From positions 1 through 64,000 of the forward strand of contig CAOKVX010000005.1 in assembly GCA_948472945.1 (NCBI GenBank): a DNA stretch of 64,000 nt, read 5' to 3'. A program made the position numbers and the translations under genes. This DNA is from an uncultured Clostridia bacterium. Its GTDB lineage: Bacteria; Bacillota; Clostridia; Lachnospirales; Lachnospiraceae. The notes under the pieces are model-generated. The model was not told where the DNA came from and made no database searches. It saw only the letters and a list, made by a program, of their open reading frames with translations. Positions 7,533-15,372 of the stretch are shown here, piece by piece (the stretch's first letter is position 1; each line of letters starts with the position of its first letter).

Positions 7533-8160
7533 TCGGCATCACCTCCGAATCCGCTAAGCTTTCCGCAAATTTAGTGCATGTATTGACTGCTGTAGTGACA
7601 GCATTTGATGTAATGGTCGCTCCCGAAAGAGCGCTTATCTCATTGTCCGCCGGTGAATCTGACTTTGTTACCGATATTTCTCCGGCTTTGCCATTATACT
7701 GAGCCTTAAACTCCTCGTTTGTGCAGTTGGCCCCAAGTCCGGCCGTCTCATTCATTGATACAATGTCTATTCCGGTAATTACACCGTCTTTGTCAAGTCC
7801 GACCGATACTGTAATATCTCCGCCGTATCCTTTCGACGCCGCAATAAACGCCATGCCAATCACGCTGCCATCGCTGTCCGATACAATTACTCCCTCTGTT
7901 ATCTTAGAGGCCGTATCTTCAGGCTGATATGCCTCAATAGCCTTAGTCAGGTTTTCGTCAGTCTTTACTTCAATATTCTCATAATCTGAAAATACACTCT
8001 GGTAAGCCGCCTTTTTAGCCTCCTCCGCAGCATTGTCAATCGGAGTCTTTGTCATGTTGTACACTACTGCGAGCAGAAGGGCAAGGATAACCGTTATCGC
8101 GCAAAGTATGAGCGCATCCTTTATAAAGCTGTCATTTTTTCTCTTAATCTTGTTAGCCAT
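7525..8160 (-). CDS. rnfG: Rnf complex subunit RnfG (covalent FMN)
   Basis: Subunit of 211 residues with one N-terminal membrane helix and an extracytoplasmic FMN-binding domain. SGATITSNAV near the C-terminus contains the Thr to which FMN is attached by a phosphoester bond. The ATG at 8160 is chosen because a GGGGGAG ribosome binding site lies just upstream; it overlaps the end of rnfD by 8 bases. Translation upstream of this start would add 16 non-conserved residues. Confidence 0.95.
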   Translation of the reverse strand: MANKIKRKNDSFIKDALILCAITVILALLLAVVYNMTKTPIDNAAEEAKKAAYQSVFSDYENIEVKTDENLTKAIEAYQPEDTASKITEGVIVSDSDGSVIGMAFIAASKGYGGDITVSVGLDKDGVITGIDIVSMNETAGLGANCTNEEFKAQYNGKAGEISVTKSDSPADNEISALSGATITSNAVTTAVNTCTKFAESLADSEVMPNE

Positions 8161-9166
8161 TATGTACTCTCCCCCTTCCAAATGGTACAGGCATCGTAAA
8201 TTTCTCAATTAGCGGCACGAGCATATTGCAGCATATAATCGCATAGGACACGCCCTCCGCCGAACCGCCGTACAGCCTGAATACCGCAGTTAGAATTCCA
8301 AGAAGAATACCGAAAACTATTTTGCCGTTAGGTGTTATAGGGCTTGTAACATAATCTGTCGCCATAAAAAATGCACCTAGCATAAGTCCGCCTCCGCAGA
8401 GATGGGCGGCAAGATAATTTATGTCAAAGCCTTTTCCATCAGCCATTCCGTATATCAGGACTATGACTGAAAATGTCGCTATATATGTAAGCGGAATACG
8501 TATTGAAATAACTTTTCTAGCCAGAAGGTAAAGCGCTCCTCCAAGAATTGCTATAACGGACGTCTCACCGATAGTTCCGCCCGTAACTCCGAGAAACATC
8601 TTGAGCAGGTCTACATTCTCACCGGATTTCAGCATAGCTAACGGAGTTGCCCCCGACACACCGTCAACCGCAACCATACCATAGCGCCAATATCCTGAAA
8701 GCGCAAGATTCTCGACCTTTTCCACCGCAAAATTTGTCATAGGTCCGGCAAACGATATTAAAAGAAAACATCTAGCCGCAAGCGCCGGGTTCATAAAGTT
8801 GCGTCCAAGCCCTCCAAACAGCTGTTTTACAATAATAATTGCAAACACGCCTCCTATTACAGGCATCCAGAGCGGAACCGTAACCGGAAGGTTAAGGGCA
8901 AGAAGAAGTCCCGTGAGCACCGCGCTCATATCTGAGGCTGTGACAGGAAGCTTCATACATCTCTGGTAAATGTATTCCGTAAGAACACACGATACAATAC
9001 TTGTCAGAATAATGAGCAGCGCATTATATCCAAAATTATATATTCCAAAAAGTGATGCAGGAATAAGCGCTATACATACATCACCCATGATTGACCGAGT
9101 CGTAAGGCCGCTCCTGACATGCGGAGCTGAAGATACATTCAGTCTTTTTGCCGTATTATTATCCAC
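8153..9166 (-). CDS. rnfD: Rnf complex subunit RnfD (covalent FMN)
   Basis: Multi-pass membrane protein of 337 residues. VSGATPLAML in the middle contains the SGAT motif with the Thr that carries covalent FMN. The N-terminus (SSAPHVRSGLTTRSIMGDV) and the region GRNFMNPALAARCFLL are highly conserved in RnfD and NqrB. It begins directly after the rnfC stop codon, with no gap, and passes electrons between RnfG and the quinone-less core. Confidence 0.97.
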   Translation of the reverse strand: MDNNTAKRLNVSSAPHVRSGLTTRSIMGDVCIALIPASLFGIYNFGYNALLIILTSIVSCVLTEYIYQRCMKLPVTASDMSAVLTGLLLALNLPVTVPLWMPVIGGVFAIIIVKQLFGGLGRNFMNPALAARCFLLISFAGPMTNFAVEKVENLALSGYWRYGMVAVDGVSGATPLAMLKSGENVDLLKMFLGVTGGTIGETSVIAILGGALYLLARKVISIRIPLTYIATFSVIVLIYGMADGKGFDINYLAAHLCGGGLMLGAFFMATDYVTSPITPNGKIVFGILLGILTAVFRLYGGSAEGVSYAIICCNMLVPLIEKFTMPVPFGRGRVHNG

Positions 9167-10504
9167 TTATTTCGCCTCCTTTGCTCTTCTGCGCTCTTCC
9201 ATAACACTGCGCCTTGTCTTCACAAACGCCTGCGTAAGCCTTCTTTTTGCAGGGCATATATACGTGCATGAGCCACATTCATAACATTCCATACCGTTGA
9301 CTGCCTCAAATGCGGCATTGTCGTTTACGTCTGCATATTCTTTCATCATCTGCGGAACCAGATTGCTTGGACAAACCTCCACGCATTTTCCACATCTGAT
9401 ACATGCCGAAGGCGCATACTTGGCAACCTCGTCTTTCGAAAGGCACAACAGCGCCGAAGACGACTTGGTTACCGGCACATTAAGGTCATAAATTGCCATT
9501 CCCATCATTGCGCCTCCCGCAATTACCTTTTCAGGCTCAGTCTTATATCCGCCTGCCGCGTCAATAAGCTCAGCATAGTTTGTTCCTGTTTTTACACTGA
9601 AATTCTGCGGCGTCTTGACCGCATCACCGGTAACAGTGACGATCCTCCTCATAACCGGGGTAGATTCACACACCGCCATACATACTGCGATAATTGTATC
9701 AACATTGTTAACAACACATCCGGCGTCTGCCGGAAGCATTGAACAGTTAATTTTACGCCCCGTCGCAGCATATATAATTTTACGCTCTGCTCCCTGCGGA
9801 TACTTGGTTTTAAGAACTCTCACATCTATTCTGTCATATTTTTCCGAAACCTTTTTCATAACTTTGATGGCCTCTGGCTTGTTATCCTCTATTGCTATAA
9901 TACCTCTGGCATTTTCAAAGAGTTTCAGAATTATCAAAAGTCCGGTTACAATTTTTTCCGGCTCCTCAAGCATCATCCTGTAATCAGACGTAAGGTACGG
10001 CTCACATTCAGCTCCGTTTACTATTACATAATCAATAGCCTTGTCATCCTTAGGCGTAAGCTTTACATGCGTAGGGAAACCTGCGCCTCCCATACCTACT
10101 ATTCCCGCGTCTTTAACGGCGGCCCTTATCTCCTCCTTAGTCATGGCGTTGTAATCCCTCTTGACGCCTATTCCCTCGGAAAGGGTATACTGCCCGTCAT
10201 TTTCAACTACTATGGCTTTCGCCATATTACCGTTAACAAGAAGCCTGGGTTCAATCTTCTTGACGGTTCCTGACACAGAAGAACATACATTGGCCGACAC
10301 AAAGCCTGAAGCCTCTGCAATTCTTTGTCCAACACATACGGTATCACCAACTTTAACCAACGGTGTTGCCGGCGCTCCGATATGCTGTGATAGCGGGTAC
10401 ACCATCTCGCCTTTTGGAATGTACTCTACTACAGGTTTATCCTGTGACAATTCCTTACCCTCATAAGGGTGTACTCCTCCTTTAAATGTATTTCGCACCC
10501 TCAT
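9167..10504 (-). CDS. rnfC: Rnf complex subunit RnfC (NADH-binding)
   Basis: First gene of the operon, 445 residues. It has the RnfC N-terminal barrel (FKGGVHP), the glycine-rich GMGGAGFPTHVK nucleotide-binding loop shared with NuoF-like proteins, and two C-terminal 4Fe-4S motifs (CIRCGKCVEVCP, CYECGSCTYICP). RnfC is the cytoplasmic exit site where NAD+ is reduced. The ATG follows GGAGGAG, and a promoter with TATAAT lies about 35 bases further upstream. Confidence 0.97.
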   Translation of the reverse strand: MRVRNTFKGGVHPYEGKELSQDKPVVEYIPKGEMVYPLSQHIGAPATPLVKVGDTVCVGQRIAEASGFVSANVCSSVSGTVKKIEPRLLVNGNMAKAIVVENDGQYTLSEGIGVKRDYNAMTKEEIRAAVKDAGIVGMGGAGFPTHVKLTPKDDKAIDYVIVNGAECEPYLTSDYRMMLEEPEKIVTGLLIILKLFENARGIIAIEDNKPEAIKVMKKVSEKYDRIDVRVLKTKYPQGAERKIIYAATGRKINCSMLPADAGCVVNNVDTIIAVCMAVCESTPVMRRIVTVTGDAVKTPQNFSVKTGTNYAELIDAAGGYKTEPEKVIAGGAMMGMAIYDLNVPVTKSSSALLCLSKDEVAKYAPSACIRCGKCVEVCPSNLVPQMMKEYADVNDNAAFEAVNGMECYECGSCTYICPAKRRLTQAFVKTRRSVMEERRRAKEAK

Positions 10505-10537
10505 TCTCCTCCTTTACGTTATCTGGTTATATGACCT

Positions 10538-10565
10538 ATTATACCGCTAAATTGTCGTAAATCAA
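10538..10565 (-). promoter_or_regulatory. Sigma-A type promoter of the rnf operon
   Basis: On the minus strand TTGATT (10565-10560) is followed after 16 bases by a perfect TATAAT (10543-10538). Transcription would start near 10531, leaving a leader of roughly 27 bases before rnfC. Confidence 0.7.
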
Positions 10566-10572
10566 CACTTTT

Positions 10573-10821
10573 TTACACATGACGATATTTTTTTTGCGTT
10601 GCCATACCCCCTCGTATATGTCTTTCCGACTTATTCACATCAAGAACCTTCCTTGCACGATTTGCAAGCGACGGGTTGATAAGAAGAAGTCTCTCTGTCA
10701 CATCCTTGTGTACGGTAGACTTGCTGACGCCAAAAGCCTTTGCTGTCTGCCTTACGGTAGCATTGGACTCAATTATGTAGTTCGCTATCTGTATCGCCCT
10801 TTCTTCTATATATTCTTTCAA
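10573..10821 (-). CDS. spoIIID: Stage III sporulation transcriptional regulator SpoIIID
   Basis: DNA-binding protein of 82 residues matching SpoIIID along its length: ERAIQIANYIIES at the N-terminus, the helix-turn-helix TVRQTAKAFGVSKSTVHKDV (about residues 22-41), and the basic C-terminal helix ending GGMATQKKYRH. In sporulating Firmicutes it acts in the mother cell with sigma-E, turning genes on and off before sigma-K. The start codon is TTG, with AGGGGG seven bases upstream. That ribosome binding site lies in one arm of a 16-17 base inverted repeat (10829-10873), which suggests control at the level of translation. Confidence 0.95.
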   Translation of the reverse strand: MKEYIEERAIQIANYIIESNATVRQTAKAFGVSKSTVHKDVTERLLLINPSLANRARKVLDVNKSERHIRGGMATQKKYRHV

Positions 10822-10828
10822 AAAATAT

Positions 10829-10873
10829 CCCCCTGATATTCATACGTTCTTTACAATGTATGAAATCAGGGGG
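10829..10873 (-). promoter_or_regulatory. Inverted repeat burying the spoIIID ribosome binding site
   Basis: CCCCCTGATATTCATAC (10829-10845) pairs with GTATGAAATCAGGGGG (10858-10873), one base bulged. On the minus-strand transcript the arm nearer the gene contains the AGGGGG Shine-Dalgarno sequence, and the upstream arm supplies a CCCCC anti-Shine-Dalgarno. A translational hairpin is the simplest reading; a dyad operator is possible. Confidence 0.55.
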
Positions 10874-10943
10874 GGTATTATGACTGGGATTTTAGCCTGC
10901 ATAAAGGTATCATTATACCGGTTATACGCCGGTGTATTTACAT

Positions 10944-12251
10944 TTAAGAATTAAAGATTATCCTAACATTAAATTTCCCATCATCTTTCTGACAAACCGA
11001 ACAGTCATAAAATACTTTTAACGCACTGTACATATGAAAGACATCTTCAACTCCCGCCGTCTCTACCGCACTGTGCATTGCAAGCTGTGCAAGTCCAATG
11101 TCTACCATAGGCATACTTATCTGTCTCGACAAAAGATTGCCAAGCGTACTTCCGCCCGCGACATCCGCACGGTTTGTAAAATGCTGTATAGGAACTTGCG
11201 ACTCTTTACATATCTTTTCAAACACTGCCGATGTGAGGCCCGTAGTTGTATATTTCGCGTTGGAATTATGTTTAATTACCACGCCTCCGTTTAGATATAC
11301 GGGATGCTCCTCGTCACTCTTTCCCGGAAGGTTCGGGTGCGTCGCATGAGCGTTGTCAACACTGACAAGAAGCCCCGAATTGTGAAGCTTTCTAAGATTA
11401 TTTCCATCAGCCCCAAACATATTATCTATCATATTAATAATATCGGGGAGAAATGTTCCCATCGCCCCCTGTCTCGTACCGCTGCCGACCTCCTCGTTAT
11501 CAAACATGCACCACACCGGAATACTTTGTGTTTCCGCACTGTCAATGAATGCCTTTAACGATAAGAAAGCCGATGCGAGGTCGTCTATTCTCGGAGACAT
11601 ATAAAACTCGTCGTCAAATCCTACCGTAACGGCTTTCTGTCTGCAGTAAAGCTTCAAATCGGTCTGTATTATGTCTGATATACTAATCCCTGTTTTGCTG
11701 GCAATAGACTTCATTATATCACACTTTATGCCATACACCGGCTGCATATCCACATGGGGATTATATTTATATCCATTATTTAGCTCCCTATTAAAATGTA
11801 TCGCCAGATTGGGAATAACCATAACATCTTTCCCTGAATCATATAACCTTGTCTCAACCCCATACCCTGTGTCGACAATAATTCTGCCCGCCAAGCCAAG
11901 CGGCCTGTCAAGCCACGACGACATTATCATACCGCCGTACTTCTCCACGGAAGCTTTCGCATACGGGCCATTACCGGCCGCCGCCTTTTTCACCGCAAAT
12001 GCCGGCGAGTCACTGTGCGCCGCCGTAATATGGTAGCATAAAGGTCGGCCATACGGAATCCTGAAAGAAATTATACTCGACCCACCCCGCGTGACATAAT
12101 ACTTTCCCCCGTGCTCCAGAATTACGTTACCATTTTCATTAACTCTGACATACCCTTCCTTTTCCAGAAGCACCGCCGCCTCGGAGACGGCGTGGAAAGG
12201 ACTGACGCTTTTATTTAAAAAGGAAAACAACTTATTTATTAAAACTTTCAT
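10944..12251 (-). CDS. apeB: M18-family metalloaminopeptidase
   Basis: Cytoplasmic zinc aminopeptidase of 435 residues, usual for the M18 (aspartyl aminopeptidase) family. Visible signatures are TAAHSDSPAF (zinc ligand His about residue 79), SSWLDRPLGLAGR, IPNLAIHFNR, the metal/catalytic block FDNEEVGSGTRQGA, and VDNAHATHPN. It removes N-terminal amino acids, commonly acidic ones, from peptides. The ATG follows GAGGGGG. It is monocistronic and is followed by spoIIID on the same strand after 120 bases that hold a small hairpin near 10917-10935. Confidence 0.95.
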   Translation of the reverse strand: MKVLINKLFSFLNKSVSPFHAVSEAAVLLEKEGYVRVNENGNVILEHGGKYYVTRGGSSIISFRIPYGRPLCYHITAAHSDSPAFAVKKAAAGNGPYAKASVEKYGGMIMSSWLDRPLGLAGRIIVDTGYGVETRLYDSGKDVMVIPNLAIHFNRELNNGYKYNPHVDMQPVYGIKCDIMKSIASKTGISISDIIQTDLKLYCRQKAVTVGFDDEFYMSPRIDDLASAFLSLKAFIDSAETQSIPVWCMFDNEEVGSGTRQGAMGTFLPDIINMIDNMFGADGNNLRKLHNSGLLVSVDNAHATHPNLPGKSDEEHPVYLNGGVVIKHNSNAKYTTTGLTSAVFEKICKESQVPIQHFTNRADVAGGSTLGNLLSRQISMPMVDIGLAQLAMHSAVETAGVEDVFHMYSALKVFYDCSVCQKDDGKFNVRIIFNS

Positions 12252-12406
12252 TATAACCCCCTCTATCGTAATTTAATAATCTTAAACTTCACAGACATAG
12301 TTTTGAGTTTAATTTATTATCCTTAGAATTTCTCTTTCATACTCACGCCCCCGGCTGCATATAATAATAATGAAACCACAAACATATAATCCATTGGAGG
12401 CTTATC

Positions 12407-12841
12407 ATGGCTAAGACAAAAATTATTATAATTCAAATGAAGGAGATAGTATCCACGGCAGTTTTAGTAATACTCGGTATACTACTTATAGTATTGCTGG
12501 TATTCATCTTCGGGCCTAAAAAAGATAAGAGTGGTGAAACCGACTCTGCAGCCATATACAATGCAGGTACATACAGCGCGCAGATATCATTAAATAATAC
12601 CGCGCTCAATCTCGAAGTAACCGTTGACCCCGACAGGGTCAAATCGGTTGACTTAGTAAATATTGACGAAAGCGTCACAACCATGTTCCCACTTCTTATG
12701 CCGTCACTGCAAGACATAGAAACACAGCTCGTTAATCAGGTCAGCATAGATGATATAGTCTTGTCAGAGGACAGCCGGTACACACAGACGCTTCTGATTG
12801 ATTCGCTTAAAACAATTCTTGAAAAGGCGAGAATAAAATAA
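12407..12841 (+). CDS. Single-pass membrane protein, FMN-binding-like extracytoplasmic part
   Basis: Protein of 144 residues with one N-terminal membrane helix (IVSTAVLVILGILLIVLLVF, about 13-35), a polar linker, and an extracytoplasmic domain beginning YNAGTYSAQISL. The pattern GTY...ALNLEVTVDPDRVKSV resembles the first half of FMN_bind domains, but the SGAT attachment motif is absent, so it is unlikely to carry covalent FMN. TTGGAGG lies before the ATG. The gene ends 3 bases from the convergent nadE gene. Function unknown; the likeness is a weak inference. Confidence 0.6.
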   Translation: MAKTKIIIIQMKEIVSTAVLVILGILLIVLLVFIFGPKKDKSGETDSAAIYNAGTYSAQISLNNTALNLEVTVDPDRVKSVDLVNIDESVTTMFPLLMPSLQDIETQLVNQVSIDDIVLSEDSRYTQTLLIDSLKTILEKARIK

Positions 12842-12844
12842 ATA

Positions 12845-14770
12845 TCACTTTACATATTCAAGGTCCGACAGCCATGCACTGCTTACAGCATCACTTGGCA
12901 TCCTCAAATCTCCGCGCGGCGACAAAGCAACCGAACCAACCTTTGGACCGTCAGGAAGACAAGAGCGCTTAAATTGCTGTGAGAAAAATCTCTTGTAAAA
13001 CGTATTAAGCCATTTGTATATGGTTTCATCATCATATATGCCATCAAAAGCGTATCTGGCAAGTCTGTATACCTTTGATGGCATAAAACCAAATCTCATC
13101 ACGTAATAAAGGAAAAAGTCATGCAGCTCATATGGTCCTACAATATCCTCAGTCTTTTGCGAAATCTCCCCGTCAGAAGGAGGCAGCAGTTCAGGGCTGA
13201 CCGGAGTATTGAGTATATCCTCTAGTACCTTTTTCAAATCTTCACTCTCACACGTCTGAGCATAATATGCAACAAGATACCTGACAAGCGTCTTTGGCAC
13301 TGAGCTGTTGACACCGTACATAGACATGTGGTCACCGTTATAGGTAGCCCACCCAAGCGCAAGTTCGGACATGTCTCCCGTTCCGATTACGATACCGCCT
13401 GTTTTGTTCGCTATATCCATAAGAACCTGTGTACGCTCCCTAGCCTGACAGTTCTCATAAGTAACGTCGTGTACCAACTCATCCTGCCCGATATCTTCAA
13501 AATGTTTTTTTACAGACTCCCTTATATTAACTTCAATAAATGTAGCTCCAAGCTCCCTTATAAGTGTAACGGCATTGTTATACGTCCTGTCCGTAGTTCC
13601 AAAACACGGCATTGTCACGGCATTTATCTTACTCCTATCAATACCCGCGGCATCAAATGCACGCGCCGCCACAAGTAGCGCAAGCGTAGAATCAAGCCCC
13701 CCCGATATACCAATCACGGCATTATCACATCCGGTATGTTCAAGTCTCTTTTTAAGGCCCATTGACTGCAGGTTAAGTATCTCGCTGCAACGTTTGTCCC
13801 TGTCGCTCTTAACATCCGGAACAAACGGAGTAGTGTCAAACTTTCTCGTGAACTTAACGTCTGAAAAATTTAATTCAAAAGGAATTGTCTCATATCCGGC
13901 CTGTTCAGGGCCAGTCACGTTAAATGTCCTTATCCGTCTTCTCTCGCTAATCAATTTCCCAAAATCAATCTCGCTTATTATTGTATTATTTTCAAACCTT
14001 TCAGTCTCAGCCAGCATATTTCCATTCTCGGCAATCATATTATGGCCCGAAAATACAAGGTCAGTCGTTGATTCGCCCTCACCTGCATCCGCATATACAT
14101 ATCCTGTAATCAGTCTCGCAGACTGGTTGCTGACAAGCTGTTTCCTATACCAATCCTTTCCCGTGACCTCATCACTCGCCGAAAGGTTACATATTATTAC
14201 AGCGCCTGCAAGCGCATGAGCACATGAAGGCGGGACCGGAGTCCATAAATCCTCACAAATTTCAGCGCCTATAATAAGTTCCGGAACCTGCTCACACTCA
14301 AACAGAACTTTCGAACCGAACGGTACGGTATAGTCAAATCCCTTAACACATACATCAACAGTTTCCCCGCATCCGGTCTCAAAGTGCCGAAGCTCATAAA
14401 ATTCAGAATAATTAGGTATATTCATCTTAGGAATAAGGGCGAGCAGCTCTCCATTCTGGTATACCGCCGCGACATTATAAAGCCTTCCGCACCTCATAAA
14501 CGGCAGGCCCGCCATACAAAGTATATCCGTTCCCTCAGTTGCCTCGACAAGTCTCAAAAGACCTTTTAACGCCTCGTCAAGAAGCATATCCTGCAAAAAC
14601 AAATCCTCGCATGTATAACCTGTAATACAGAGCTCTGGAAAAACAATCAGCTTCACTCCGTCGTCAGCACACCGTTTCGTTATGCTGATTATGTTATTAC
14701 AGTTATATTCACAATCTGCAACTCTTATGTCCGGCGTTGCCGCCGCCGCCTTTATAAATCCATCCTTCAT
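12845..14770 (-). CDS. nadE: Glutamine-dependent NAD+ synthetase
   Basis: Two-domain enzyme of 641 residues that amidates deamido-NAD+ using ammonia from glutamine. The N-terminal nitrilase-type glutaminase has the catalytic triad Glu46 (FPELCITGY), Lys115 (IPKMNIPNY) and Cys172 (GAEICEDLW). The C-terminal synthetase has the ATP-pyrophosphatase P-loop SGGLDS (356-361) and the GDMSELALGW motif. The length fits the glutamine-dependent class. It is the last step of NAD+ biosynthesis. Downstream gene is convergent; the gene appears monocistronic. Confidence 0.96.
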   Translation of the reverse strand: MKDGFIKAAAATPDIRVADCEYNCNNIISITKRCADDGVKLIVFPELCITGYTCEDLFLQDMLLDEALKGLLRLVEATEGTDILCMAGLPFMRCGRLYNVAAVYQNGELLALIPKMNIPNYSEFYELRHFETGCGETVDVCVKGFDYTVPFGSKVLFECEQVPELIIGAEICEDLWTPVPPSCAHALAGAVIICNLSASDEVTGKDWYRKQLVSNQSARLITGYVYADAGEGESTTDLVFSGHNMIAENGNMLAETERFENNTIISEIDFGKLISERRRIRTFNVTGPEQAGYETIPFELNFSDVKFTRKFDTTPFVPDVKSDRDKRCSEILNLQSMGLKKRLEHTGCDNAVIGISGGLDSTLALLVAARAFDAAGIDRSKINAVTMPCFGTTDRTYNNAVTLIRELGATFIEVNIRESVKKHFEDIGQDELVHDVTYENCQARERTQVLMDIANKTGGIVIGTGDMSELALGWATYNGDHMSMYGVNSSVPKTLVRYLVAYYAQTCESEDLKKVLEDILNTPVSPELLPPSDGEISQKTEDIVGPYELHDFFLYYVMRFGFMPSKVYRLARYAFDGIYDDETIYKWLNTFYKRFFSQQFKRSCLPDGPKVGSVALSPRGDLRMPSDAVSSAWLSDLEYVK

Positions 14771-14925
14771 ATTCCAAATCTCCTCGCATAATATCTATTT
14801 AAATTTAATTAACATATTGTTATTATTCCCAAATAATGAGGTGAAAAACCTTAAAGCATACACACTGATTATAATTCCTATTTGATATTTCATCAACATA
14901 AAATTAAAAAATAAGTATGCGAAAA

Positions 14926-14966
14926 GGAGCTGTACATAGTCGAATATTCTAACTTTGTACAGCTCC
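14926..14966 (-). terminator. Intrinsic terminator-like hairpin after the putative 6S RNA
   Basis: GGAGCTGTACA (14926-14936) pairs perfectly with TGTACAGCTCC (14956-14966) over a 19-base loop. Read on the minus strand the stem is followed by TTTTC and an AT-rich run, as expected for a terminator of the RNA gene upstream of it. Confidence 0.6.
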
Positions 14967-14989
14967 CGTATATTACATATACATACCCA

Positions 14990-15185
14990 AAATGCCGTTC
15001 CCTGGTTTTTGACTCCTAGCGCATGCTAGGTGGGCAACCGCAAATAAACTTCTGCCATCCGTTGTTATATATAATACTGCAAAAGCAGCAGTGACGGCCC
15101 GGCATCCATTTATTAATATAGGAATCCCGTTTAAAGTATTGTAGGTTCAAACGCCAAGGTTTGTCGTACATTCCAGGCTATTTTT
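14990..15185 (-). ncRNA. ssrS: Structured RNA, probably 6S RNA
   Basis: A GC-richer island of about 195 bases inside an AT-rich intergenic region. On the minus strand it begins TAGCCTGGAATGTACG, contains GGCGTTTGAACCTAC, a long central bulge region, GCCCACCTAGC-ATGC-GCTAGGAGTC and ends near AAAAACCAGG. The two ends pair (CCTGG with CCAGG), enclosing an elongated imperfect stem, the shape of 6S RNA, and the segments TTTGAACC and GCCCACC are as I remember from Firmicutes 6S RNAs. 6S RNA mimics an open promoter and binds RNA polymerase holoenzyme. The assignment rests on recalled sequence features; another structured RNA is possible. A terminator follows at 14926-14966. Confidence 0.55.
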
Positions 15186-15372
15186 GCGTGTAATTTTAGT
15201 ATTTTATTTTTATTTTTATTTTATCTAAACCTTTTGCTTATTTTTATTCTATATCATTTTTAGATATTTAGCAACTATTATTTATAGCAAATTTATTATA
15301 TTTGTGACATTACATTTCTAATAACACTAATAACCATAATTATTTCTGTCGTTTTTCTGATTCAGACAACTT

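Noticed and set aside
13575-14219. Plus-strand open frame of 214 codons inside nadE
   Set aside because: It is antisense to the conserved NAD+ synthetase and has a composition expected from the opposite strand of a coding gene.
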